In this document: in pieces, positions 8,376 to 16,916 of the stretch
Layout: each line of letters opens with the position of its first letter
Numbering within the stretch: position 1 is the stretch's first letter
DNA from: Sphingosinicellaceae bacterium
Lineage (GTDB): Bacteria; Pseudomonadota; Alphaproteobacteria; Sphingomonadales; Sphingomonadaceae
Reading direction: 5' to 3'
Assembly: GCA_019285715.1 (NCBI GenBank)
Contig: CP079108.1
Coordinates: 1,813,001-1,877,000 of the forward strand
Length of the DNA stretch: 64,000 bases
The notes under the pieces: model-generated
What the model was told of the DNA's origin: nothing
Database searches by the model: none
What the model saw: only the letters and a program-made list of their open reading frames with translations
Made by a program: the position numbers and the translations under genes

Positions 8376-10153
8376 GGCTCACCCAGGATCGCATCCGCGG
8401 CCTTTTCCGCGACCATCATGATCGCCGCCGAGATGAAGAAGCCCGGGATGCGTGGGAAGACGCTGGCATCGACGACCCGCAGTCTAGGCACGCCGCAAAC
8501 CCGGAAGTCGGTGTCGAGCACGGTGCCGATGGCCGCGGTGCCGCAGGCGTGGTGGCCCCAGGCATGGTCGGCAATCCACCGCTCGAGCGCGGCGCCGGTG
8601 ACGTCCGCGCCGGGCGAGAGTTCGGCCTCGATCAGGCCGGCCCGGTGCCCGGCGGCGGCGATCTCGCGGGCGATGCCGACCGCCTCGGCGACCGCCTTGA
8701 GGTCGAAGTCGCCGTCGGCGAAATACGCGAAGTCGATGACCGGAGGCGCCTTCGGGTCGAGTGAGGCGAGGCGCACGGTGCCGGCGCGGTTACGCGTGCG
8801 GCCTTTCAGGATCGCCCACGTCAGGCAGTCGTCGAATTGGCCGATTACACGCGAATAGCCCGTGGCATAGCCTTCGAAGCGCGCCACCAGCGCCATCAGC
8901 CACAGGTCGGCGTCGGGGCCGGTCGTGCCCGCCGACCGCCGCGACACCCCGAGCGCGACGCCGTTCGAGGTGTACAGGCCCTCTCGCTCGTGCCGTGCCC
9001 AGCGCCGGAACACCGGATCGCCGCGCTCGTAGCAGGCGGCAGCGAGCGCCGCCCAGGGCATGACCATCTTGCTGACGATCCCGACTTCGTAGCGGTCCTG
9101 GAGGTTGGCGCCGACGCCGGGGCTGTCGACCACGACCGGGATGCCGTGGCGCGCAAGTTCGTCCGCCGGGCCGATCCCCGACAGCATCAGAAGCTGCGGG
9201 GAGTTGAAGCTGCCGCCGCACAGGATGACCTCCTTGCCCGCGATGACCCGGCAGGGAGTGCTCGCCGCGGTCGAGGCACCGGGTGTCGCCCCGTACAGCC
9301 GCGCGCCCTTCAGATACTCGATGCCGACCGCCCGGCCCTCGGCATCGAGCATGATGCGCGTCGCCAGCGCGTCGAGTTCGATGTGCAGCCGCTCGGGATG
9401 GCGGCGCTGGACCTCGAGCAGGCGCTCGCGGGTGCCCTGCCGCGCGTGGCCGGTGGTCGACAGCGGCACCGTCCAGACGCCCTCCTGGCCCGCCATGCGT
9501 GCGTCGTTGGGGTCGCCCTTGCCCGTCAGCAGCCGCATCAGCCAGCCGCGCCTCCGCCCGACCGCGGCCATCGCGCTGACCAGCATCGTGCCCATCATCG
9601 TGCGGTCGCGGAGCACGTCCGCCGGCATCGCGGTCTCCACGCCGAGCCAGCCGCGCCAGCCGTGCGCGCTGGCGTCGCGGCCGGTCAGGCGGGCGAGCCA
9701 GCGGCGGACCGGGCGGTGGTGGCAGGCCTCGATGCGCTGCCAGTATTTACGCATGTTCGCCCCCGACCAGCTCGGGTCGCCGGTGAGTTCGGCGACGGCG
9801 TCCCAGTCGCCGGGCGGCGGCGGCATAATGATCATGGCGTTATGCGCGGTGCACCCACCCAGCGTGCCGGCGCGGGGGTAGAGGACGCCCCGGGCACCGC
9901 ATTTCGGGTCGCGCGCGGCGCGCTCCGGGTTGGCATAGTGAGCGACCCGGAAATTCCACGCGGTCACCGCGTTCTCGGAGGCCTTGGCGTGGAAGCCGGG
10001 GACATCATAGTCGTCGCGTGCTTCGGGGGTGGAACGCGGGTCGCCACCCGCCTCCAGCACCACGACCGTCGCGCCGCGCTCGGCAAGCCGCGCCGCCAGA
10101 GTGCCGCCGCCCGCGCCCGAGCCGACGACGACATAGTCGGGGCGTTCGATCAC
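8372..10153 (-). CDS. GMC family oxidoreductase (FAD-dependent)
   Basis: A 593-aa flavoprotein of the glucose-methanol-choline family. The N-terminal ADP-binding motif is VVVGSGAGGGTLAARLAERG (about residues 8-27), followed by the GMC signature region (YPRAGTLGGCTAHNAMI, about 95-115) and a C-terminal domain with WGHHACGTAAIG (about 540), which holds the conserved His. It probably oxidises an alcohol or sterol-like substrate; the substrate is not evident. The start codon is GTG. It lies 16 bp after a large lipoprotein with two heme c sites on the same strand, which is a likely electron acceptor. No Tat signal is visible, so it may act on the cytoplasmic side or be exported with a partner. Confidence 0.92.
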   Translation of the reverse strand: MIERPDYVVVGSGAGGGTLAARLAERGATVVVLEAGGDPRSTPEARDDYDVPGFHAKASENAVTAWNFRVAHYANPERAARDPKCGARGVLYPRAGTLGGCTAHNAMIIMPPPPGDWDAVAELTGDPSWSGANMRKYWQRIEACHHRPVRRWLARLTGRDASAHGWRGWLGVETAMPADVLRDRTMMGTMLVSAMAAVGRRRGWLMRLLTGKGDPNDARMAGQEGVWTVPLSTTGHARQGTRERLLEVQRRHPERLHIELDALATRIMLDAEGRAVGIEYLKGARLYGATPGASTAASTPCRVIAGKEVILCGGSFNSPQLLMLSGIGPADELARHGIPVVVDSPGVGANLQDRYEVGIVSKMVMPWAALAAACYERGDPVFRRWARHEREGLYTSNGVALGVSRRSAGTTGPDADLWLMALVARFEGYATGYSRVIGQFDDCLTWAILKGRTRNRAGTVRLASLDPKAPPVIDFAYFADGDFDLKAVAEAVGIAREIAAAGHRAGLIEAELSPGADVTGAALERWIADHAWGHHACGTAAIGTVLDTDFRVCGVPRLRVVDASVFPRIPGFFISAAIMMVAEKAADAILGEP

Positions 10154-10169
10154 GACTTCAGCGGCCCCG

Positions 10170-12635
10170 TCACAGGGTTTTCAGATACTCGACCAGGGCG
10201 CGCTTGTCGGCGTCCGCCAGCACCGGCTCCTTGCCCCAGCGCTTCTCGTCGGGGGTCAGGCCGTCCTGCTCGTTGAACTTTGCGGTGCCGAAGTAATGCC
10301 CCCGGTTGACCACCATGTCGGGGCATTTCGACAGCGCCAGCATCGGTGCTGCAAGGTCCGCGAAGTGCTTGCGCAGCGCCGCGTCGTCAGCGCCCTTGGG
10401 CACGCTCAGAAGGTCGAGCTTGAGCTTGAGCAGCAGCCCGGCGACCTCGCCGTAGTGCCTGGTCAACGACGCGCCCTCGGCGAGCGGCTGGATGTTCGAC
10501 AGCAGGTTGACCGGCACCCCGGCGGGGATCGGCCCGAGGCTGATGTTGCCGCTCGCATCCACGAGTTGCGGCACCACGCGATGACCGGGACCGTCGAGCC
10601 GCCTCAGGAACGGCGGCACGTAGCCGCGCGGGATGAAGATCCAGCTGCGCTCTGAAGTCCGGTCGATGGTGCCGTCGACCTTGTTGCCGAGCACCGAATC
10701 CATCTGGCGGGTCTCGGGCCACAGCATCTGGCGGATGCCCGCGTCGAACATCGCCATCCGGCCCTGGACGCTCGGGTCCTGGTTGAACGGCCCGACGCTG
10801 TTGTTGAGGAGGTACGGCGCGGTCGACCACAGCGAGACCAAGCTCGGCGGCCGGGTATAGCCGCGCCCGCCGCCCGCCATCGCATAGGCCGAGCGCGCTC
10901 CGGTAAACGGGTTGGCGATCGTCACCGACCCGACCGCGGGCAGGGTCTTGTAGCTGGCGCTCGAGAAGTTGTCCCAGATGTTGCCGCCGATGGCGTTCGA
11001 GGCGAGCGGCGAACAGGCGTTGGTGCGCAGCAAAGTCGCCGGGATGCGCGCTTCCGTCGACAAATAATTGCCCTGCCGGAAGTCCGGCGCGGCCACGATC
11101 TGCCGCATCTGCGCCTTGTAACCCGGCGTCTGCGTCCACGCCCACCAGCGGGCGAAGCGCTGCAGATACTCCGGCCCACCGCCGCCGAGGCGAGCGTCCG
11201 CAGCTGGAACCGGCCCCTTGCTCGAATGGCAGCGTGCGCAGGTGTCGGCGAAGGCATTGCGACCGCGCTCCAGCGTCTCGGGCGTGGCGGTCAGGAACGC
11301 CGCACCGCCGGGGGCGCGCGCGAGGTCGTCCGGTCGTCCGGCCTTGAGGAAGAAGCGCGCCATGTCGGGCGTGCCGTCCTCGGTCGCGCGCCAGTAGGCG
11401 GAGTGGGCGCGGGCGCTCGCGATGGTGATCGGGCTTATCGGCTTGCCGCCGACGACCGGGTTGAAGTGCCGCAGCCATTCCTCTGAGAACAGCCCGATGT
11501 TGAGGTACACCCGGTTGAGCGCGCCGAGCGCCCCGACCGAGTCCGCGCCGTCCTTCAAAACGTGCGGAGTCAACACCTTATCGGGCGCAGTAAACAAACC
11601 GGTCAAGGGTCCGGACTTGATGTAATCGTTGAACTGGCGGTTGTCCTTCTGGCCGCCGGCGATGGTCTCGTTGCCGATGTGACGCGCCATCTCCAGCCGC
11701 TCGGGCAGGTTATAGATCGCGTTCATCGTCCTGGGATTGTTGATGTTGTCGCTCGACACCAGCGAGGTATCCATCGCGCCGGGCCGGTAGGTGCGGACCA
11801 GCTGGACCATGAAGCTGCGTGGGTCGGGCTTCACCATGAACAGCCGGTCGACCCACATATATTGCGCGCCGACCGTCGAGCTGAGGTTGGCGTAGGCAGG
11901 ATGTGCCGGATCGGCGGGCGGATGCAGCGGGCTCGGTCCGATGTGGCAGAAACCGCACGACATGCCGACGCGGTAGGGGCGGACCAGCGTGGCGTCGTTG
12001 TAGTAGCTCGGGTCGGAATAGAAGCGCACCGGGTCCCAGCGGGCGCGGGCCTTGGCGTCGAAGTCGGGGTTGGTGAATAGTCGCAGCCCGACGATGCCGG
12101 TCGGCTCGCCGTACGCGCTGCCGATGGGCAGGGTGACGCCGCCGATGTCCGTGCCGCGCGCGCCGATCTTGACGCCCGGATACGCCTTGGCATCCGCGAA
12201 CGGGTCGGGCGCGCAGGCGGCGTCGCGCTGGTCAAGGGGCAGGCCGAAATGCCGGGGATCGGGGCCCGTGGCGGCGGCGAAGCATGGCTCGTTGATGACG
12301 CCGAGGTATTGCCAGCGCTTGTCGCGCGCGAGGTCGGTGCCCGGCGGCGCGGCGACGATCTTGAGCAGGTCGAAGCCCCCGAAGGTCGGCCTCGACATGG
12401 TGTCCCAGAAGCGGTCGTCGCCGGCGGTCCAGACGTTCCACATGTTGCGGCCGCGGATCTCGGCCGGCGTCAGCGCGACGCCATTGTCCATGTCGTGGAA
12501 ATAATCCTCCGACGCGTGGCGGAAGCCCTTGCCGTCGACCGCCATGCCGGCACGGACAGCCTCGTCTTCGACCGCCGCGGGCTTGCTGCAAGCTGCAAGC
12601 AGGAGTGCCGTTCCGATGATCCAGTGCGCCCGCAT
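10170..12635 (-). CDS. Large c-type cytochrome lipoprotein with two CxxCH sites
   Basis: The ATG at 12635 gives a lipoprotein signal (MRAHWIIGTALLLAACSKP), so the 821-aa product should be anchored in the cell envelope. Two heme c attachment motifs are seen: CGFCH at about residue 227 and CARCH at about 466. The sequence in between and after is globular and resembles the large family related to di-heme cytochrome c peroxidases. The gene is immediately upstream of the GMC oxidoreductase, and the pair most likely forms a dehydrogenase-cytochrome electron path. The substrate is unknown. No other heme-binding motif of the CxxCH type is present. Confidence 0.85.
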   Translation of the reverse strand: MRAHWIIGTALLLAACSKPAAVEDEAVRAGMAVDGKGFRHASEDYFHDMDNGVALTPAEIRGRNMWNVWTAGDDRFWDTMSRPTFGGFDLLKIVAAPPGTDLARDKRWQYLGVINEPCFAAATGPDPRHFGLPLDQRDAACAPDPFADAKAYPGVKIGARGTDIGGVTLPIGSAYGEPTGIVGLRLFTNPDFDAKARARWDPVRFYSDPSYYNDATLVRPYRVGMSCGFCHIGPSPLHPPADPAHPAYANLSSTVGAQYMWVDRLFMVKPDPRSFMVQLVRTYRPGAMDTSLVSSDNINNPRTMNAIYNLPERLEMARHIGNETIAGGQKDNRQFNDYIKSGPLTGLFTAPDKVLTPHVLKDGADSVGALGALNRVYLNIGLFSEEWLRHFNPVVGGKPISPITIASARAHSAYWRATEDGTPDMARFFLKAGRPDDLARAPGGAAFLTATPETLERGRNAFADTCARCHSSKGPVPAADARLGGGGPEYLQRFARWWAWTQTPGYKAQMRQIVAAPDFRQGNYLSTEARIPATLLRTNACSPLASNAIGGNIWDNFSSASYKTLPAVGSVTIANPFTGARSAYAMAGGGRGYTRPPSLVSLWSTAPYLLNNSVGPFNQDPSVQGRMAMFDAGIRQMLWPETRQMDSVLGNKVDGTIDRTSERSWIFIPRGYVPPFLRRLDGPGHRVVPQLVDASGNISLGPIPAGVPVNLLSNIQPLAEGASLTRHYGEVAGLLLKLKLDLLSVPKGADDAALRKHFADLAAPMLALSKCPDMVVNRGHYFGTAKFNEQDGLTPDEKRWGKEPVLADADKRALVEYLKTL

Positions 12636-12784
12636 CGCATCGTCCCCCCCGCGTCTCGTCCAGCGCCAAAGCAACCTGCGACCCGGTGCGGCGGTAGACC
12701 CGCCGTCCATGCAACGATGACGCCGCTGCAGCCCCCCGGTCAAGCGATGCCTGACGTGTCTATCCCCGTAATCCTCGCTATCCA

Positions 12785-13177
12785 CAGGCCAGAAGCTTGA
12801 GATTCCGCTTTGCAGACCCGGGGTCGAGGCACATCATCCACCTGTAGCCGGAAGCCGGACGGACGCTGAAAAGCCGAAGGAAAGCAGAAGGTTATAGCCG
12901 GGCAGACGAGCCGGAATGGCGTGCAAGCGCTGGACCGAGCGACGCGGCCGGGCAGGTGAAGCGAGACGACGTGCGAGCGTGTGAACAGACCGGGCAGCCG
13001 GCCGGTCCGCAGACCCGCCACGAACCGGACGTGGATCCCGGTGGGAGACTCCCGAGCCATCGGCCAAGCCTTCGGGCCTGGCTACCGGCGACGGACGATC
13101 CCGCTGAAGTGCCGCAGCACTGGCAGGGTCGCAGCGGCGAGAGCCGGAGCGAGACCGCAAAGCGCGGCGACACAGTA
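12785..13177 (+). ncRNA. Candidate structured RNA (unrecognised)
   Basis: There is no convincing gene between 12636 and 13355. The segment 12785-13177 is GC-rich and rich in short perfect hairpins on the plus strand: GCCAAGCC-TTCG-GGCCTGGC (13062-13081, one mismatch, stable UUCG loop), GGGA-GAC-TCCC (about 13042-13052) and GTGC-CGCA-GCAC (about 13111-13122). It leads straight into an intrinsic-terminator hairpin. I looked for the conserved cores of RNase P RNA, tmRNA, SRP RNA and the cobalamin riboswitch and did not find them. The 5' end is a guess. Confidence 0.35.
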
Positions 13178-13209
13178 GGGGCCGGTGGCGACACCGGCCC
13201 CTATTTGCT
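13178..13209 (+). terminator. Strong intrinsic terminator
   Basis: A perfect 10-bp GC stem (GGGGCCGGTG / CACCGGCCCC, 13178-13187 and 13192-13201) with a GCGA tetraloop is followed by TATTTGCTT. The T-rich side is only on the plus strand, so it ends plus-strand transcription coming from the 12.8-13.2 kb segment. Confidence 0.75.
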
Positions 13210-13252
13210 TGATACGAATTGCTTCGGCTGATTGCTGCGTCAGAAGCTCTGG

Positions 13253-13339
13253 TGTCATCCCGGGCTTGACCCGGGACCCAGCTAACCCAGCGGTCCGGGC
13301 CCGGAGTGAGCTGGGTCCCTGGTCAAGCCCGGGATGACA
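13253..13339. repeat. Intergenic palindromic repeat (GTCATCCCGGG type)
   Basis: Long imperfect inverted arms, TGTCATCCCGGGCTTGACCC at the left and its near complement ending GGGATGACA at the right, enclose a short GC-rich centre that also pairs (GACCCAGCT / AGCTGGGTC). This is the familiar dispersed intergenic palindrome of alphaproteobacteria. It lies just past the end of the PAP2 phosphatase gene and could act as a bidirectional hairpin. Confidence 0.85.
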
Positions 13340-13355
13340 GTAACAGGCTCGCGCC

Positions 13356-13892
13356 CTAGAACCGCGTCGACAACTGCACCAGCCCGCCGGTGCTGTCACC
13401 GCCCATGCTGACGCGCGTGCTGTCGTTCAGGCGCCGCGTGAACAGGAAGGCAGAGCCCTCGCCAATCGCGGCTCCGGCGACGACGTCGTACCAGTGGTGG
13501 TCGTGCGTGTGGACCCGGCTGTAGCCGACCAGCGCTGCGACCAGCTCGAATGGCAATCCTGTCTGCCACCCGTAGCGCGCGTGGAGATAGCCTGCCCCCG
13601 CGAACGCCAGCGAGGTGTGGCCCGACGGGAAGCTGTGGTTGCCGCCGTTGGGCCGGCGCTCGTTGACCGCGTACTTCAGGCCTTCGGTCGAGGCGAACGT
13701 CAGCGCGCCGGTCTCGGCGAGCTGGACGAGGCCATTGTGGTCGGAATTGAGGACGGTGATCCCTGCCGCAGCGACAGGAATGCCGTACGCGCCGAGGTCG
13801 GCAAAAAGGTGCCAGGCCTTGTCGCTGGCCGCGGCTGGTGCGGCGACCACGAGCGCCGCGACACAGGCGCCGATCGGCAGATTATAACGCAT
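13356..13892 (-). CDS. PAP2-family phosphatase (secreted)
   Basis: The start at 13892 has AAGGGG upstream and yields a signal peptide (cleavage after about AAPAAAS). The 178-aa product has the three PAP2 motifs: KYAVNERRP (KxxxxxxRP), PSGHTSLAF, and SRVHTHDHHWYDVV (SRxxxxxHxxxD). It should dephosphorylate a lipid phosphate such as phosphatidic acid or undecaprenyl pyrophosphate in the periplasm. The neighbour upstream on the same strand is diacylglycerol kinase, giving a lipid phosphate pair. The protein is short and lacks the multiple transmembrane helices of many PAP2 enzymes, which is typical of the soluble secreted subgroup. Confidence 0.88.
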   Translation of the reverse strand: MRYNLPIGACVAALVVAAPAAASDKAWHLFADLGAYGIPVAAAGITVLNSDHNGLVQLAETGALTFASTEGLKYAVNERRPNGGNHSFPSGHTSLAFAGAGYLHARYGWQTGLPFELVAALVGYSRVHTHDHHWYDVVAGAAIGEGSAFLFTRRLNDSTRVSMGGDSTGGLVQLSTRF

Positions 13893-13993
13893 GCGAGGGT
13901 TCCCCTTCATCGTGTCCAGTTCACGTTCTTGACGTCTACGGATGTTAGCTCCGTTGAAAAACAGACGCCGCGGCGAGCGAAAACCGCAGCGAC

Positions 13994-14374
13994 CTAGAGG
14001 GCGAGGCCCCAGAAACTGTCGACCACCATCGCCGCCGCAACCACCAGCGCCGCGACGCTGATGATCAGCACCGCACCCGCCACCATGTCCTTGATGACCT
14101 TGATTTCCGGGTGCAATTCGGGATGAAGCAAATCGATCACCGATTCCATCGCGGAGTTGATCAGCTCCAGCGCCAGCACCAGCGCGATCGTCACCGCGAC
14201 CAGCGCCCACCACACCGGCGCCGGGCGCAGCACGAGCAGCGCGACGCCCGCCGCGGCCGCAAACAGGCAGTGGGTGCGGAAGCTGCTCTCGCGCCGCCAG
14301 CCGCTGCGCCAGCCTGCCAAAGCGAAGCCGACGCGCACGCGCAGCGGTCGGTTCTTGAAATCGTCCCCGGTCAT
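13994..14374 (-). CDS. dgkA: Diacylglycerol kinase (DagK/DgkA family)
   Basis: The 126-aa product, starting at MTGDDFKNRP, has three hydrophobic helices and the family core ELINSAMESVIDLL followed by KVIKDMVAGAV, which carries the catalytic and metal-binding Glu, Asn and Lys-Asp residues. It phosphorylates diacylglycerol in the inner membrane, recycling lipid released by envelope glycan synthesis. Length matches the family (about 120 aa). It lies 101 bp upstream of the PAP2 phosphatase gene and is divergent from the dctA-like transporter. Confidence 0.92.
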   Translation of the reverse strand: MTGDDFKNRPLRVRVGFALAGWRSGWRRESSFRTHCLFAAAAGVALLVLRPAPVWWALVAVTIALVLALELINSAMESVIDLLHPELHPEIKVIKDMVAGAVLIISVAALVVAAAMVVDSFWGLAL

Positions 14375-14473
14375 TGCCTGGCACGATAGCAGTGTGCCGG
14401 TCCGGCGTCTTGCGTCCCCGTCTTGCATCCGTCGCCGCAGCCCGCGACAGTCTGCACGGGGAGATTAGTTGCT

Positions 14474-15790
14474 ATGTTCATAGCCGAGGCCGCGCCCGTG
14501 GTTCACCTGCCATGGTATCGGCACCTGTACGTCCAGGTCCTGGCGGCGATCGCGCTGGGCGTGCTGGTCGGGGCGCTGTGGCCCGAGACCGGGGCCGCGT
14601 TGAAGCCGCTCGGCGACCTGTTCATCAAGCTCGTGAAGATGGTCATCGCCCCGGTGATCTTCCTGACCGTGGTCACCGGCATCGCCGGCATGAGCGAGCT
14701 GTCGAGCGTCGGGCGCATCGCGGGGCGGGCGTTCGCCTATTTCCTGACGGTGTCGACGCTGGCGCTGATCGTCGGGATGATCGTCGCCAACACCGTGCAG
14801 CCGGGCACCGGGTTGCACATCGACCCCGCAACGCTCGATGCGAAGGCGGTCCACGAATACACCGTCAAGGCCCACGACACGACGATCGTCGGCTTCATCA
14901 GCAACATCGTGCCGTCGACCCTGGTCGGGGCGCTGGCGGGCGGCGAGATCCTCCAGGTGCTGTTCGTGGCGATCCTGTTCGGTATCGCGATGGCGCTGGT
15001 CGGCGAGCGTGCCAAGCCGCTGCTCGGACTGTTCGAATCAGCAGTGCAGGTCGTGTTTCGCCTCGTCGGCATCCTGATGAAGGCGGCGTCGATCGGGGCG
15101 TTCGGGGCGATCGCCTTCACCATCGGCAAGTACGGCATCGCCTCGATCGTCAATCTCGCGGCGCTGGTCGGGACGTTCTACGCGACATCGCTGTTCTTCG
15201 TGCTCGTCGTGCTTGGCGTGATCGCCAAGCTAGCCGGCTTCAGCCTGTGGCGTCTGCTGGTGTATCTGAAAGCGGAGCTGCTGCTGGTGCTCGGCACGTC
15301 GTCGTCCGAAGCCGCGCTGCCGGCGCTGATCCACAAGCTCGAGGCGGCGGGATGCGCGCCGCGCGTGGTAGGACTCGTGGTGCCAACCGGCTATTCGTTC
15401 AATCTCGACGGCACGAACATCTACATGACGCTGGCGGCGCTGTTCATCGCACAGGCGTGCGACATCCACCTGTCGCTCGGTGAGCAATTGCTCCTGCTCG
15501 GCGTCGCGATGCTGAGCTCGAAGGGTGCGGCGGGCGTGACCGGCGCGGGCTTCATAACGCTGGCTGCAACGCTGTCGGTGGTGCCGAGCGTGCCGGTCGC
15601 GGGCATGGCGCTGATCCTCGGCGTCGACCGCTTCATGAGCGAGTGCCGCAGCCTGACCAACTTCGTCGGCAACGCGGTCGCCACCATCGTCGTCGCGGGC
15701 TGGGAGGGCGACCTCGACCGCGAGCGGCTGACGTCGGTCCTGTCCGGCAAGCCCGCGCCCGATCAGGTCAGGCCTTTGGCAGCCGGCTGA
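14474..15790 (+). CDS. dctA: Dicarboxylate/amino acid:cation symporter (DctA family, SLC1)
   Basis: I chose ATG 14474 ([19 protein letters not shown]) because GGGGAG lies upstream and DctA proteins begin close to this point. The 438-aa product carries SLC1 hallmarks: the reentrant loop serine motif [10 protein letters not shown] (about 275-285), [17 protein letters not shown] (NxxGT-type motif, about 310-325) and [12 protein letters not shown] (about 350-362). It imports C4-dicarboxylates or acidic amino acids with protons or sodium. The 3' end overlaps the convergent mannose-1-phosphate guanylyltransferase gene by 23 bp. DctA versus glutamate/aspartate carrier cannot be settled from sequence alone. 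Confidence 0.92.
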   Translation: MFIAEAAPVVHLPWYRHLYVQVLAAIALGVLVGALWPETGAALKPLGDLFIKLVKMVIAPVIFLTVVTGIAGMSELSSVGRIAGRAFAYFLTVSTLALIVGMIVANTVQPGTGLHIDPATLDAKAVHEYTVKAHDTTIVGFISNIVPSTLVGALAGGEILQVLFVAILFGIAMALVGERAKPLLGLFESAVQVVFRLVGILMKAASIGAFGAIAFTIGKYGIASIVNLAALVGTFYATSLFFVLVVLGVIAKLAGFSLWRLLVYLKAELLLVLGTSSSEAALPALIHKLEAAGCAPRVVGLVVPTGYSFNLDGTNIYMTLAALFIAQACDIHLSLGEQLLLLGVAMLSSKGAAGVTGAGFITLAATLSVVPSVPVAGMALILGVDRFMSECRSLTNFVGNAVATIVVAGWEGDLDRERLTSVLSGKPAPDQVRPLAAG

Positions 15791-16823
15791 CGATATCCTT
15801 GACCTCCTGCGCGCGGTCGGCGGCTGCCACCAGCACCGCGCCGTTGGTGACGACGATGATCAGGCCCGCGACGCCGAGCGTGGCAACCAGCGGCCCCTCG
15901 GTACGGACCAGGCAGTTGCTCGTGTCCGCGAGCAGGACCGGGCCGCGGGTGACGTTGCCGTGCGCGTCGGGGGTGCCGTGGGCATGGACCGCGTTCCACG
16001 AGCCGATGTCGGACCAGCCGATGTCGACGGGAACCACCGAGACCTTCGCGGCCTTCTCCATCACCGCGTAGTCGACCGAGATCGACGGCGCGCTGCCGAA
16101 CGCGTCGGCGTCCGGGTGGACGGTCGTGCCCTCGCGGTGGGCGGCGGTGAACGCGGCGGTGGCAGCCGCATGCACAGCCGGTGCATGGTCGGCGAGGGCG
16201 GCGAGGTAGGCGTCGGCGCGGAACAGGAACAGGCCGCCGTTCCAGGCGAAGTTGCCGGTCGCCAGCATGGCCTCGGCCGTGGCGCGGTCGGGCTTCTCGA
16301 CGAAGCGCGCGGCGACGTGGACGCCAGGTGCCAGGTCGGTGCCGGTCTCGATATAGCCGTAGCCGGTCTCGGGGCCGGTCGGCGCAATGCCAAAGGTCGT
16401 CAGCCAGCCCTCGGCGACCGTCGATGCGGCGCGCTCGACTCCCGCCAGCAGCGCCTCGGGAAGGTCGATGACATGATCGGAGGGCATCACCAGCATGACG
16501 CCCGCGGAGTCGCGTGCGGCGACCTCGAGGGCAGCCAGCGCGATCGCCGGGGCGGTGTTGCGCGCCATCGGCTCGACGATCGTTGCGGAAGCGTTAACGC
16601 CGATTTCGCCGAGCTGTGTCGCGATCGTCACGGCGTGCGCGGTACCGCAGACGATGACCGGCGCATGGTAGCCGGCACCGGCGGTGCGCAGTGCGGTCTC
16701 CTGCAACATCGTGCGCGCGCCGGTCAGCGCCAGCAGTTGCTTGGGGAGCGCCGGGACGGACAGCGGCCACAGGCGCGTTCCGGCTCCGCCGGACAGGATC
16801 ACCGGCCAAATTATTGTATTCAT
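15768..16823 (-). CDS. manC: Mannose-1-phosphate guanylyltransferase
   Basis: The start at 16823 gives [20 protein letters not shown], with the nucleotidyltransferase signature [11 protein letters not shown] at residues 11-21, then the [10 protein letters not shown] sugar-phosphate site (about 165) and NWGxF-type motif [14 protein letters not shown] (about 185). The 351-aa length fits the single-domain guanylyltransferase without the fused isomerase. It makes GDP-mannose for exopolysaccharide or glycan synthesis. It is divergent from prsK, which is consistent with a link to exopolysaccharide/PEP-CTERM biology, though no other polysaccharide genes are in the window. Confidence 0.92.
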   Translation of the reverse strand: MNTIIWPVILSGGAGTRLWPLSVPALPKQLLALTGARTMLQETALRTAGAGYHAPVIVCGTAHAVTIATQLGEIGVNASATIVEPMARNTAPAIALAALEVAARDSAGVMLVMPSDHVIDLPEALLAGVERAASTVAEGWLTTFGIAPTGPETGYGYIETGTDLAPGVHVAARFVEKPDRATAEAMLATGNFAWNGGLFLFRADAYLAALADHAPAVHAAATAAFTAAHREGTTVHPDADAFGSAPSISVDYAVMEKAAKVSVVPVDIGWSDIGSWNAVHAHGTPDAHGNVTRGPVLLADTSNCLVRTEGPLVATLGVAGLIIVVTNGAVLVAAADRAQEVKDIVSRLPKA

Positions 16824-16916
16824 GGTACTCGCCTTGGACCTTCGTGATGACAAATGCGGGACTTTGGCGTTAGGGTCGTCAACGGGGACGTAGCAACAAG
16901 GGCCGGGCAAAGCCAA

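Noticed and set aside
12740-13160. Overlapping frames of about 100 codons on both strands
   Set aside because: They are all Arg/Ser/Pro-rich, typical of GC-rich non-coding DNA, and conflict with the hairpins and terminator seen.
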